Shown: positions 28,682-38,300 of the stretch, piece by piece | Position numbering within the stretch: the first letter of the stretch is position 1 | Layout of the letters: every line of letters starts with the position of its first letter | DNA from: a virus | Virus record (IMG/VR): IMGVR_UViG_3300037042_003932 | Coordinates: 62,001-126,000 of that record | Length of the DNA stretch: 64,000 bases | Direction: 5' to 3' (one strand) | Made by a program: the position numbers and the translations under genes | Notes under the pieces: generated by a model | What the model saw: only the letters and a program-made list of their open reading frames with translations | Database searches by the model: none | Told to the model about the DNA's origin: nothing

Positions 28682-29701
28682 TTAACCGACGATTATCGGT
28701 GAGGGCTTGTACACAGAAGTAGCTGCGGGAGTATACGTAATGACTAACTTCGGGTCAGAAGCTGTACCTGTGTAATCCACCCATCGGACTCCTACAGCCA
28801 AATCAGCGTCCGCTTTCCATGTGATACCCGTCCCCGAGATATCAGACCCGATACGAACACCTAAAACGCTTATTCCCGTTTTGCTTAGAGCCGCTATGCC
28901 CGTAGCATCAAGGGTAAAAGTCTTATAGCCATTTGAAACTACGTAGTCAGCATACGACTTCGTTACGAAAACCGTAGTCCCAAACGAATTGAAATCAGTC
29001 GTCGCAATATTACCAGGGTCTGCAGGCGTAAAAGCAACTACGTTCAGGCTACCATCCACGGTGTCGTACGTGTTTACGTGATACGTATCGGTCGAGTACA
29101 GATGCAGGATAGCCTCTGTTATCGTAGCACCAGCTCCTAGGGCAGCAGTATCAAAAGAAAAACCAGCACGTCTCACTGCGTAATACTCATCCGTATCAGC
29201 GTGGCATGTGATACGCGACAGAACACCCGCTGTGGTCGTATTGGACTTAGACGTTCCGCTACCTGTGCGTATGCTGGACAACGTAGTCCCTACAGTAACC
29301 ACCCGAGCAGCATAACCGTCACAAGTAGTTCCACCTTCACCGTCAGCAGGAGCGACCGTGAGTTCAGCCAATCCAAAAGAATGCTGTGGCAGCAAGCGAT
29401 CTACTACGAGCCAGTCTAAGAAATGCAAAAACCACCAATAAAAGAACAACGAATAGTAGATACGTTTTGCGTACTTCGAGTGACTTCTAAAATCAGCCCG
29501 GTACACGTTGTCGCCCAGGGTTACTACGTAATGTTTGGGAGTTATCTCAACGAGGTGCTCAGGAGCGTCAATCCTGAGAGCGTGCCTGGAAATCTTTCGT
29601 TTAAGCCACGAGCCATTCAACCAGGATAACAAAGTGCCCTGGTGTTTTTGAAACCAATCGTCGTTAAATACCTTCCAAGGGCCACTATGCAATTGTGCCA
29701 T
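28682..29701 (-). CDS. tail fibre-like protein with C-terminal carbohydrate-binding-like sandwich
   Basis: A 339-residue protein. The ATG at 29701 is preferred because GAGGA lies 8 nt upstream; it overlaps the small gene before it by 17 nt. Residues 1-110 are basic and aromatic with a hydrophobic YYSLFFYWWFLHFLDWLV stretch (about 80-100) that could be a membrane or trimer-core segment. From about 160 the protein is a single sandwich (AGFSFDTAALGAGATITEAI, then VRWVDYTGTASDPKLVITYT) resembling the DNRLRE/CBM type found in surface proteins. Function unknown; carbohydrate binding is inferred. Confidence 0.6.
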   Translation of the reverse strand: MAQLHSGPWKVFNDDWFQKHQGTLLSWLNGSWLKRKISRHALRIDAPEHLVEITPKHYVVTLGDNVYRADFRSHSKYAKRIYYSLFFYWWFLHFLDWLVVDRLLPQHSFGLAELTVAPADGEGGTTCDGYAARVVTVGTTLSSIRTGSGTSKSNTTTAGVLSRITCHADTDEYYAVRRAGFSFDTAALGAGATITEAILHLYSTDTYHVNTYDTVDGSLNVVAFTPADPGNIATTDFNSFGTTVFVTKSYADYVVSNGYKTFTLDATGIAALSKTGISVLGVRIGSDISGTGITWKADADLAVGVRWVDYTGTASDPKLVITYTPAATSVYKPSPIIVG

Positions 29702-29900
29702 TACGGACATCCTCAACAATCTGGTCTACTTTTTCTTTTGAATCTATCCCTGTGAAAGCATACTGAATACTACCGTGTGGTACCAGTCCCTTGGTATCAG
29801 ACTGTTTGATGACGCCTCGGGTAAAAACCTGAATGAAAAGCATGTCATCGTGCCAATGGTACCAACGTATTTTACGTACTATAGCTATCTCAGGTTTCAT
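29685..29900 (-). CDS. small unknown protein
   Basis: A 71-residue protein with several aromatic residues near the start (IRWYHWHDDMLFIQVF) and an acidic, amphipathic C-terminus (SKEKVDQIVEDVRN). Its ATG overlaps the stop of the 1208-residue fibre by one base (TGATG), and its end overlaps the next gene. This coupling argues that it is real. A dedicated chaperone or adaptor for the adjacent long fibre is plausible, but this is inference from position only. Confidence 0.55.
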   Translation of the reverse strand: MKPEIAIVRKIRWYHWHDDMLFIQVFTRGVIKQSDTKGLVPHGSIQYAFTGIDSKEKVDQIVEDVRNGTIA

Positions 29901-32900
29901 CAGTCAGTCCAACTATTTACGGTGTATTCCAAACGTAGACCCAGAACGTACGCGTCTAACGATGTGGTGTCATGCGCAGTGTCTGTGGGGTCTCTCTGCA
30001 ACTTAAGAACCAGCAGCTTTCCACCAGCAGGAGTCCCACTCGGAGTAACACCTGTACTCCACGTGCCTATCTTAAGATCTTCAGCGGTGTCACCAACAAC
30101 AGTCTCCAACTCTTGAACTGTTCCCATGGTGAGATCAAGAGGGTTTCCGTCCGTTGCACAACCAGCAGATAACGAGAACAAGAAGTTATTAGTGCTGTCT
30201 GTGGCCACATTCATATACGTGATCTTGGCGTTAATAACGCCACCATCGTATGAGTCAGGGAGCAAGAACGACCACCAGGCTATACAAACACCTGCGTGAG
30301 CAAATTTAAGAACGTCAAGAACCTGTTTATTAGTGGTCAGCTCTCGCGTCTCTCGCGTCGCGGGGGTTGTGGTACCAAGAGCTGCTGACGCCGCAGGGAG
30401 AATTATCGACTTCGCTGGGTAAGCAGTTAAACCGGTTCCACCTACAGACACACCCAAAGAAGACCAACTCGTCACACCCGCGTCAGTAGACGTGAATACC
30501 TGCCCACTAACTGTAGGCATCGCTGTCGGCAGGGTGTACGTTGCATTCGCTGTCTGAGTTCCTGCTGTGAACGTTGTGTAATATGCATTGTCCCCAGCAG
30601 AGAACATCTTCAAATAACCAGCAGTGTTGCCAGTTGGAGTAGTTGCATCAAAACCTAAAACAACACCAGCAGGAATACTAACTAAGCCAACGTTAGAAAT
30701 AGTTAAGGCCGTGTTACTGATGCCCGTGTACGTATTCGACGTACCAAACATCATCTCTGTACCGACAGCCGTCCACTTAACGCCGATGCCTGCATTACCA
30801 CCAGCACCCCCATAAGAAGGAGTGCTGAACGTAATCTTCGTAACCGTATCCGCCGATGCGCTCGGACTAGAAATCGTTACCTGACCATTATTGCCGTCCT
30901 GGAAAACAGTTCTTGCTGCTGTGTCTCCACTTACACTCAGAAGGCTCAACGGATTCGTGGTGCCAATACCAAAGTTACCTGCGTGGTACGCTTTTGATGT
31001 ACCAGTAGAATAGATGGTCCAATGATTTGTGGGCTTCGTAAGCGTTGGGATGTACAGCGCATAAAAGTTGGTAACAACACCAACACCCGCGTAGTCATAA
31101 ACTCTGAACGCCGTAGAGGCTGTTACTGCTCCGCTTGTGGTAAGTACATACGTGAAACCAACGCTATCTGTGAGCGTCCCACCACCTGCGTACCGATGCC
31201 GAGACTGGAACGACACAATGTGGTTGTAAGTGATGTCCCCGTTAAGAACTGGAATAGAGTCAAACGACGCATACGCACCCGTATTCAGACTGGTAAACGT
31301 ACTCTCATCCCGGAATGCGTGTGAGAACAAATCTGTTCCGGCTACTGCGCGACAAATAAGCAAAGCCGAGTCATCACCGCTTGGGGCATTCGTTCCAAGG
31401 AACATACGTGGTAAACCAGAAGTAGCCGTCCCTGTTCCCGTATAAGCGTGAGCTGTGCTCAGACCCCAACCTGAACTCGTCTTAGGGCCTAAATCTCCCG
31501 TGCTGGCTGTTACGAGAAGAGGGAAGCTGCTTATGTCTGTAGCTTCAGCAGCCACGGTAATCGTGGTGGGCACCGCATGGGTGTGGAGGGTTGTTGCCCC
31601 GCCACCAGTCAACGCAGTGTGGTTAGCATCCGTAAGATGCTGATAGTTACCCCCTACCGCGTTGAGCCCCGACATGTTGTTGTGCAACGTAATGAGTGGC
31701 GTTCGGAAGTTACTCGCGTTCACCTCACCGTTGTGTACATAATAGATAATACGACTCGTGCTCGTTGAACGACCAAAAACAATCTCACCCAATCGGTCAC
31801 TACCATCAGCGGTTAAGGCGTGTACGCCCTGCACAGACTGCTTAGGTATCAACCCGTAATTCGTACTTAAATACGCAATGTTCCCGGTGTTGACTCCGAA
31901 TAGTCTCTTCCAAACCTTCCAATCGCCTGCCGGGATCGGCGTCGAGCTTCCCTCGTTGGTATACCCCACTAACGTTGTGACAGCGGCCACCTTAGCATCG
32001 CCACCTACAGCCCCCGTCGTTATAGGAAAGATGCCATCGGGCGTTTGGAGATAGCCACAAGTGCTAACGTCTGCTGTACCATCTCCTGCAGCAAAAGGAG
32101 TCCCTGTGCTAGCAGTTGCTGTACGCGTTGTGCCTGTACTGGACATTACCAGCGTACCGACACCTTGAATCACACGATACACGTTTCTATCTATCTGGGG
32201 AGTGCCACTCGCGCCATTTACTGAGCAATAAGTATTTACCGTCCACGTCCCAGCATCAAGCTGGGTGCGACCAAGCGCTGAGTTGTAAAGGTAACACTCA
32301 ATTATTTTTGGGGAAGTCGTTGTTGTCGTAGCTTCAACTACTTGAGGCTGCTCAGCAATAGTACGCGGAATCTTCAACAATGCCTCAACGGCATAAGCGC
32401 TCTGCCCCGGTCCCGTGCTAATAATCGAGGCATCGTCCGCAAAAAAATCAATACCAGCAGACCCAGATACTGTGACGCCAGTCCGCGATATCCAGTTCAT
32501 ACCATTCCAGACCAACTGGTCATCTATAGCTGGAGAAGGGGCACTCACGTCAGACAGATCGTTTATGCGGTACCCCTGGTAAATACGGATGTTCACCCTC
32601 CCCACAGTAGCCGACTTCGTAATGAGTCGTCCGACGCGGATCTCCAGGTTTGGTGAATCAGGAACCCCAACCCTCAACTTACCCGGCACTGCCGCCGATA
32701 GGTAGAGAACATCTCCCGCAGTCGTAGCTACGCCACCTCCAAAGGGAAGCACACTAGCAACGATCACATTGCCCGCTGTCTCCACGTGGACCTGAATATA
32801 CGCCGAGGGCGTGGTAGTGTTGATGAGGGTCGCAACCTGCGCCCGCGTCGGCGTCGTGCCGCCGAGGTCCACAATGATGGCCCCGCCAACCTCGGTATAG

Positions 32901-33526
32901 GTGAGTCCCCCCGAGGTCGTATCAACCACCGTGAAGGTGTACGCATTTCCAGCCGTCCCGCCAACAAGACCGTCCATCACCATTCCCTGCGTGGACAGAT
33001 AGGCGCTACCGATGTGATTCGTGTCTAGACCATTGATGTGCCCACGGACCGTCACGAACCCGTAATCGTTGTTGGAGATGTCCTGCGTAGAGCAGCCCAC
33101 TACGAAAGCCGTAGTAGCTGAATCCGCCTTGGCCAAAGCCACCGTGATGACGTTATTCGTCCCGCCACTATATACACCTGTAGCGTAGACAGCTTGGCCG
33201 TTGTAAATAGTAACGCCCGTGTTGTTGTACACCCGGCGCAGGTCCTCTTGCCCAATCTGGAGCGTGACGTCGCGGCCAATCTCAGCAGAAAGCGTCTTCC
33301 ACGTAGCATCGTAGAAGAGATGACCCTCCGCGTAATCCCCAACAGTTGGAGCTAGAGCAAGCTGAATACTATCGACCGTGGCCTTAAACGCCGTCAGGTC
33401 CGCATAAGCGTTGTTAGCGTTATTTTTTACTTCAACAACACCCGCTGCGTTGTTTATTTTGGGGCCACCCTTGCCAAGTTCAACGAGGGTACCAACGCCA
33501 TCTATGCCATAGTGCTTACTTGACAC
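29900..33526 (-). CDS. long tail fibre protein with SKHY-VELGKGGPKI docking module
   Basis: A 1208-residue fibre. Residues 1-45 (MSSKHYGIDGVG, then a VELGKGGPKI motif) are repeated at the start of the next-upstream gene (33575-34390), marking a shared virion docking module. Residues 100-330 are a beta module with RRVYNNTGVTIYNGQAVYA and VVGCSTQDISNNDYGFVTV, well known in phage fibres. The middle carries Gly/Thr-rich fibre repeats, and the C-terminal part includes a NPLSLLSVSGDTAARTVFQD segment of the type that precedes intramolecular chaperone or trimer domains. Local composition is uneven: 32780-33060 is visibly GC-rich, a sign of mosaic origin. Confidence 0.72.
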   Translation of the reverse strand: MSSKHYGIDGVGTLVELGKGGPKINNAAGVVEVKNNANNAYADLTAFKATVDSIQLALAPTVGDYAEGHLFYDATWKTLSAEIGRDVTLQIGQEDLRRVYNNTGVTIYNGQAVYATGVYSGGTNNVITVALAKADSATTAFVVGCSTQDISNNDYGFVTVRGHINGLDTNHIGSAYLSTQGMVMDGLVGGTAGNAYTFTVVDTTSGGLTYTEVGGAIIVDLGGTTPTRAQVATLINTTTPSAYIQVHVETAGNVIVASVLPFGGGVATTAGDVLYLSAAVPGKLRVGVPDSPNLEIRVGRLITKSATVGRVNIRIYQGYRINDLSDVSAPSPAIDDQLVWNGMNWISRTGVTVSGSAGIDFFADDASIISTGPGQSAYAVEALLKIPRTIAEQPQVVEATTTTTSPKIIECYLYNSALGRTQLDAGTWTVNTYCSVNGASGTPQIDRNVYRVIQGVGTLVMSSTGTTRTATASTGTPFAAGDGTADVSTCGYLQTPDGIFPITTGAVGGDAKVAAVTTLVGYTNEGSSTPIPAGDWKVWKRLFGVNTGNIAYLSTNYGLIPKQSVQGVHALTADGSDRLGEIVFGRSTSTSRIIYYVHNGEVNASNFRTPLITLHNNMSGLNAVGGNYQHLTDANHTALTGGGATTLHTHAVPTTITVAAEATDISSFPLLVTASTGDLGPKTSSGWGLSTAHAYTGTGTATSGLPRMFLGTNAPSGDDSALLICRAVAGTDLFSHAFRDESTFTSLNTGAYASFDSIPVLNGDITYNHIVSFQSRHRYAGGGTLTDSVGFTYVLTTSGAVTASTAFRVYDYAGVGVVTNFYALYIPTLTKPTNHWTIYSTGTSKAYHAGNFGIGTTNPLSLLSVSGDTAARTVFQDGNNGQVTISSPSASADTVTKITFSTPSYGGAGGNAGIGVKWTAVGTEMMFGTSNTYTGISNTALTISNVGLVSIPAGVVLGFDATTPTGNTAGYLKMFSAGDNAYYTTFTAGTQTANATYTLPTAMPTVSGQVFTSTDAGVTSWSSLGVSVGGTGLTAYPAKSIILPAASAALGTTTPATRETRELTTNKQVLDVLKFAHAGVCIAWWSFLLPDSYDGGVINAKITYMNVATDSTNNFLFSLSAGCATDGNPLDLTMGTVQELETVVGDTAEDLKIGTWSTGVTPSGTPAGGKLLVLKLQRDPTDTAHDTTSLDAYVLGLRLEYTVNSWTD

Positions 33527-33574
33527 GTTCTACCTCCGAAATACGTTTCGTAGTAAACCAAAGAAAGGATAGGC

Positions 33575-34390
33575 TTACGCCTCAGACCACTCAACGAAGA
33601 TCGTAGCGGCACCCTGGCTAGAGCTATCCGCCGTATATGTTGCTGTAATCTGAGTCTCAGCAGGCAACATGTAAAAAGTGTCAATACAACACGGACCAAG
33701 CGCTTTCAGGTTGTTCTCTGCAATCGTCATGAACCGATCAGCGTCTCCAGAGTCTCCAACAGTCACAGTAGGAGCTGTTCCGTTAAACGTTTGTGTTACG
33801 TTTACACACACACGGAGAATACGTCCGTAAATTGGGATAACGGCTCCAACGTTCAAAGTTCCAGCTGAACCAAATACCAATGATACTTCTCGAGTCTTCG
33901 TGATCTTGGCAAGAGACGTAGATGTCGATGGACCTAGGTCTACCCACGTAGAGCCATCAGCATCCCACAAGTACGAATGGTCTGCGTCAAACGTGAGTGT
34001 TCCACCCGTAAGTGCGTCTGTTACCGCAATCGAAAGACCTTCAGACGGGATAATCTCTTCCCAAGTAGCCCCATTGTCATAGTAGAGATACTTTACAGTG
34101 TAACCACCACCTGTCGTAGTACACACATACATGCGTCCTGCTACACCTGCGGCAGGAGGAGAACCTCCATTAATCTGTCCGATGATGACCACAGCACCCT
34201 TGGTCTGTAAATACTTAAGGGTCACAACATCATTGGCGTCTACAGGATGACCAGCCCGAAGCTTAGCAAAAGCCGTTCCTGCCTGATCACGCGCTTCGAT
34301 AGTTCCAGAAGCGTCAACGATCTTCGGCCCACCCTTACCGAGCTCTACAGTCCCGTTAAGGCCGTTTACGTCGTAATGTTTTGAAGTCAT
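33575..34390 (-). CDS. short tail fibre sharing the SKHY-VELGKGGPKI module
   Basis: A 271-residue protein. Its N-terminus (MTSKHYDVNGLNG, then VELGKGGPKIVDASGTIEAR) is a clear paralogue of the start of the 1208-residue fibre. Then follow a YLQTKGAV segment, a Gly/Pro linker, a YYDNGATWEEIIPSEG segment and a C-terminal sandwich (LVFGSAGTLNVGAVIPIYGR, ending IFVEWSEA). It may share a docking partner with the long fibre, giving two fibres of different length on one attachment site, or be an adaptor for it. Confidence 0.68.
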   Translation of the reverse strand: MTSKHYDVNGLNGTVELGKGGPKIVDASGTIEARDQAGTAFAKLRAGHPVDANDVVTLKYLQTKGAVVIIGQINGGSPPAAGVAGRMYVCTTTGGGYTVKYLYYDNGATWEEIIPSEGLSIAVTDALTGGTLTFDADHSYLWDADGSTWVDLGPSTSTSLAKITKTREVSLVFGSAGTLNVGAVIPIYGRILRVCVNVTQTFNGTAPTVTVGDSGDADRFMTIAENNLKALGPCCIDTFYMLPAETQITATYTADSSSQGAATIFVEWSEA

Positions 34391-34413
34391 CTCAAAATCC
34401 TCCTACCTGTGTC

Positions 34414-34809
34414 TCACACAGAGGCTGGTACGCGAGTAATACGATACCTAAAAGACAAATTTTCATCTACGCCACTGGTCACGATGGTCCAATTAACGTT
34501 TCCACCTGTGAGAGTAGTACCAAAAACAATCCCCGTGAAGGGAGAAGCTTCAAAGTAGTTGAACTCATGCGACGTCAGGTACGACGCTATCCCATCATGC
34601 GAAATTGTGATTGTACCGTCTTCTTTGTGGTGACTTGTCACCTTATCAACCATGTACTCAATCTTGAAAGAACTGTACGAAGCAGCAGCTCCCAAAACGA
34701 TGGACACAGAATCACTAGAGCCTGTTACGTCCTCTTGTGCATACGCTGATGCAGCCTCATACAGCTGGTCTGCACGTGATTTAGTGAGAGCATTTTTGAG
34801 TTGAGACAA
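34414..34809 (-). CDS. small tail-associated beta protein
   Basis: A 131-residue protein with a short helical start (SQLKNALTKSRADQLYEAA) and then a sandwich of strands: SVSIVLGAAASYSSFKIEYM, a KEDGTITISHDG segment, a TGGNVNWTIVTSG strand and a final SFRYRITRVPASV. This design occurs in tail fibre heads and tail-tip accessory proteins, but I do not recognise a family. It precedes the paralogous short fibre by 23 nt. Start ATG at 34809 follows GGAGAACG. Confidence 0.58.
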   Translation of the reverse strand: MSQLKNALTKSRADQLYEAASAYAQEDVTGSSDSVSIVLGAAASYSSFKIEYMVDKVTSHHKEDGTITISHDGIASYLTSHEFNYFEASPFTGIVFGTTLTGGNVNWTIVTSGVDENLSFRYRITRVPASV

Positions 34810-34831
34810 CGACGTTCTCCTTTGGATTGCG

Positions 34832-34860
34832 ATACCCCAAAAGTATAGACCTTGGGGGAT
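34832..34860 (-). promoter_or_regulatory. intercistronic hairpin with embedded TATACT
   Basis: In the 122-nt gap between the 34932 and 34809 genes lies a palindrome: ATACCCCAA at 34832-34840 pairs with TTGGGGGAT at 34852-34860, one mismatch, loop of 11 nt. The loop holds a TATACT hexamer on the minus strand. No T-run follows on either side, so a Rho-independent terminator is unlikely; an operator, attenuator or promoter overlap is more plausible. A TTACGGAGTAA palindrome-like string lies just upstream (about 34874). Confidence 0.35.
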
Positions 34861-34931
34861 ATCCTATAGCAATTTACTCCGTAACGCTAAGATCACACCA
34901 CAAAATAGAAGTAGACAGAAGTACCGAGACT

Positions 34932-35303
34932 CTAAGGAAGAACATCAACCGGTGGTAGTGGTTCAGGTTCAGGAATGGCTAGACCTACCTGGACCGAATC
35001 ATCAGGAATGATCACAGGACTCCCTGGAGAATACAATGTCCCACCAAACACGATGGTCGGGATGTCTTTGTCTTTGCCTTCTTTGTCCTTGATCTTTTTC
35101 TTCGCCTTGGTCTTTGTAGCCCACGTCTCGAGAATGCCCTCGGCGCTCCAGTGGCGATACTGATCCTCGGTCACGCGACAGAGATATGTGACGAACTTAT
35201 CCTTGTCGTCGTACACCGGCACTCGGGCGTAGATTTGATCAGGGGCGTGGCCCTCAGAAATGGCAGAAGGGTCATCGATGTAGCAATCCAAAAAAGTCGT
35301 CAC
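34932..35303 (-). CDS. small unknown tail-operon protein
   Basis: A 123-residue protein. The first half has the pattern TTFLDCYIDDPSAISEGHAP and CRVTEDQYRHWSAEGILE; the middle is a strongly charged run of Lys/Glu (KAKKKIKDKEGKDKD, about 68-82), and the end is Pro-rich (EPEPLPPVDVLP). Its ATG is coupled to the previous gene by a 4-nt overlap. I do not recognise it. It has the look of a small assembly or scaffolding protein rather than a fibre shaft. Confidence 0.55.
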   Translation of the reverse strand: MTTFLDCYIDDPSAISEGHAPDQIYARVPVYDDKDKFVTYLCRVTEDQYRHWSAEGILETWATKTKAKKKIKDKEGKDKDIPTIVFGGTLYSPGSPVIIPDDSVQVGLAIPEPEPLPPVDVLP

Positions 35304-38300
35304 TTATCACCTCGAAACAACTTCACGCCTCCAACCAGGCAGGTCGGCTGATAGGTGCCATCGTGAAACTGGCCCACGAACACCTTTGATTGTCCTGCGG
35401 GAAGTTCACACGAGGCGTCTGTCACTTCCGTGGCGTTATCCACCTTGAGAGAAACCTGATTCGATCTCTCCTGAGTCACCAGCCGATGGTCGACCCCGTT
35501 ACAGACATCCGTTGACGCTGCGCCCGACCACTGCGCCGCTCCGTTGGCTCTGCCTTCGGAATACGCTACGTCATTCGGGGAAATCGCGGTGTAGTTATAG
35601 TCCGACGCATTCCCGCACGATAGGACGATTGAGAAGCCCTGCCGGTTCACGTTCGGGTGCAGGATCTCGCAGCCCAACCGGCACGACTGATACCGGAAGG
35701 GCTGGTTGAACCGCGCCCGCGCTATCGCGCCCATCACGGCCTGGTTGGTGGCGGCTCCGGGCCACACGGCCCCGCCGAGATCCCAAACAGCAGCCATAGA
35801 TACTATAGAAGTAGAAGCACTACTACCAACAGGAGAAGCTGCAACTGTTAACTTTGATTCTGTTATATCTCCGGTAATTCCTGATATATCAGATGAGGCA
35901 TAATAAACTCCATTGACAAACAAATACATCTTTTCAGATCTGTCAAAACAGATCATAAAGTGAGTAGTTACACCTGAAGATGCAGGACCGACCACACTTA
36001 CGGCTGTTCCTGCACCATTGTCTAAATAGCATCTAAACGTTCCACCATTACAATAACAAGTATATCCCTTCTCTGTTCCTGAGGATGCAGCATTTGTTGT
36101 TAATACATATCCTAAAGATGTATCATGATTAAGTATGATTTCAATTGCTCCATCATTTGCTGCAAATGTCCCCCAAGAAGTATCGGCTGCTTGATGATAA
36201 TTACTTGCCCAATATTTTATTGATCTATTTGCTCGACTAACAGCATCCCAATTTGGTGTAGGGTTTGTTCCTGCGCCAACAAAAGCCAATTTTGCTTCGC
36301 TCTCTAGCGTTATATCGTCCCACTCGCAATAAGTGGTGCCAGAACTAGTATTAACCCAAAAATATGGCGCAAGTCCCACCGCAACGTAGGTTGCATCAAA
36401 AGCTTGCCATGATGTTGACGTTGTGCCTGTAAATAACAATACTGCGCCAGAATCATAAACTAGAGGAATTGCCGTTCCATCGCTTCTGACATATCCGCGA
36501 ATTCTATAGGTCTTGCCAATAATTGTTGTTCCTGTTTTTACGAAATACGGATTATTTGTTCCGTTTCTTGCGCAACGCAAACACAAAGAACCGCCGTGAG
36601 GGGTTCCCGCTTCTTTACTTAGGGTCGAACTATTCCCTGAAGCCCAATATGAAGTGTCAGCGGCTTCCATGTTTCCATCGATTAGGATGTTCGCATGGTA
36701 GGTTGACCTGCTTAACCATGTACCGTCTGCCTGACAATCATCGGCTACCAAATAAGCGCATGGGTCGTAATCCGTCCCGCCGATGGTGAGCGCCTGCGGG
36801 AGGTCGTTGAGGTTCCCGACGATGGGCAACCTGACATTGTAGCTCAGCTCATCCTTGTTCCGCGCCACAGCTGCGGCAGCGGTAGGTATGTAGCTAGAGG
36901 GGAACAGCTCAGCAGTGGCCTCGATTTGGATGCCCCACACCCAAGTATTCGCAGTGGTCGTATCCCCCGAAAAAGTGTTATCACCATCTGCTTGTGCAGT
37001 ACGCACCCCATAATTTTTAGCATCCGCTGACCCCGTGAAGCAAATCCACACGCGGTATATACCACTCACTCCCTTGTAGGACTGCGCGTCTACCCCTGCT
37101 GCTGTTACTGCTGCTCCCGCCGTGCCCACCACACCGTTGGAGATGTCAAAGTAGCAACTCACGTTGGTGATGCTAGAGTAGAGCTCCACCCATCCCTTGT
37201 TACCGTACTCGACAAACGCTGATAAACAGTGGTTTGTCGCGGGCAGCGTGTACGCCCCATAAATCCCGTGAGTGGTATCCGTAGCATTGGCCACAATGCC
37301 ATCGGCAGTCGTCGTGCCGTTCGCTGCGACCTGCCCGTTAGCCGTAATCGTAGTCAGGTTCTCCGCTGTCCACGTCGTTGCTAGGTCCTCCGAGTTAGTC
37401 GCCAAGTTAGTAACCTGTGGCTCACAAAGCGCCCGCGTAACTACCTTGCCATTGGCGTCCTTACGCTGGCAAACGCGAGGCCACCCAGAAGAAACTCGGT
37501 GAAGCCACCGAGCAGTGCTAGTCGGAGTCTCATACTTATCCAAGTACGCAGGCGTGGCCCGCGTGAACGTGTGCGCCCCCTGGCGGCGGTCCTGGATACC
37601 CGCGACAAGGGCGAAGCGCTCGCGGGCGATCTTATCGAAGTAGGTGCGGTTCTTTAATGCGCCGGGAAATGGGTTGGTGGTGAGGTCCCACACGCCAAAG
37701 GAGATAATCTGCGACGAACCGTTACCTATCAGCAAAACTCCGCTGCCGGTGGACAAATTACCGGATACACCAGTCAGCGCTCGCGTGTCAGAAAAGACAC
37801 CATTGAGATAACCATATAAGTTCTCGCTGCGGTCACCGAGGATTAGGAGGTGATAGATCGCTCCTGTCACGGGCACTAAGTTCACCAGGCTCTGAACAGA
37901 AGACGACCCATCATTAAAGTAGAACGTCGTCTGATTAGCGCCGTTATTATAAAGTGCGTACCCCTTCGTCCCATTCCACGTTTTAAACGGTAGGTTTTCA
38001 AGATATGGATCGTGAACGTAGACTATCTCAATTGCAAAGTCTTTGTCCGATAGCTGCGCCCAAGTAGTGTTCGCTGCGGTGTGATACTTATTCGATACAG
38101 TATAAATAGCCGACAAGTTCTCAATCGCCGTGACATTCCCATAAGTCGGAGCAGCACCAGACCCTGCTACACTCAACGTCTTAGTGACGTCATGCCGCGA
38201 GGCCCACGCCCCTGTCGCCGGGTTAATGTCGCCTGCCACCAAAAACGCGCACGGCGCAAACCGCACATCGTCGATAGTGAGGTGCGTGTCCAGGCGGTCG

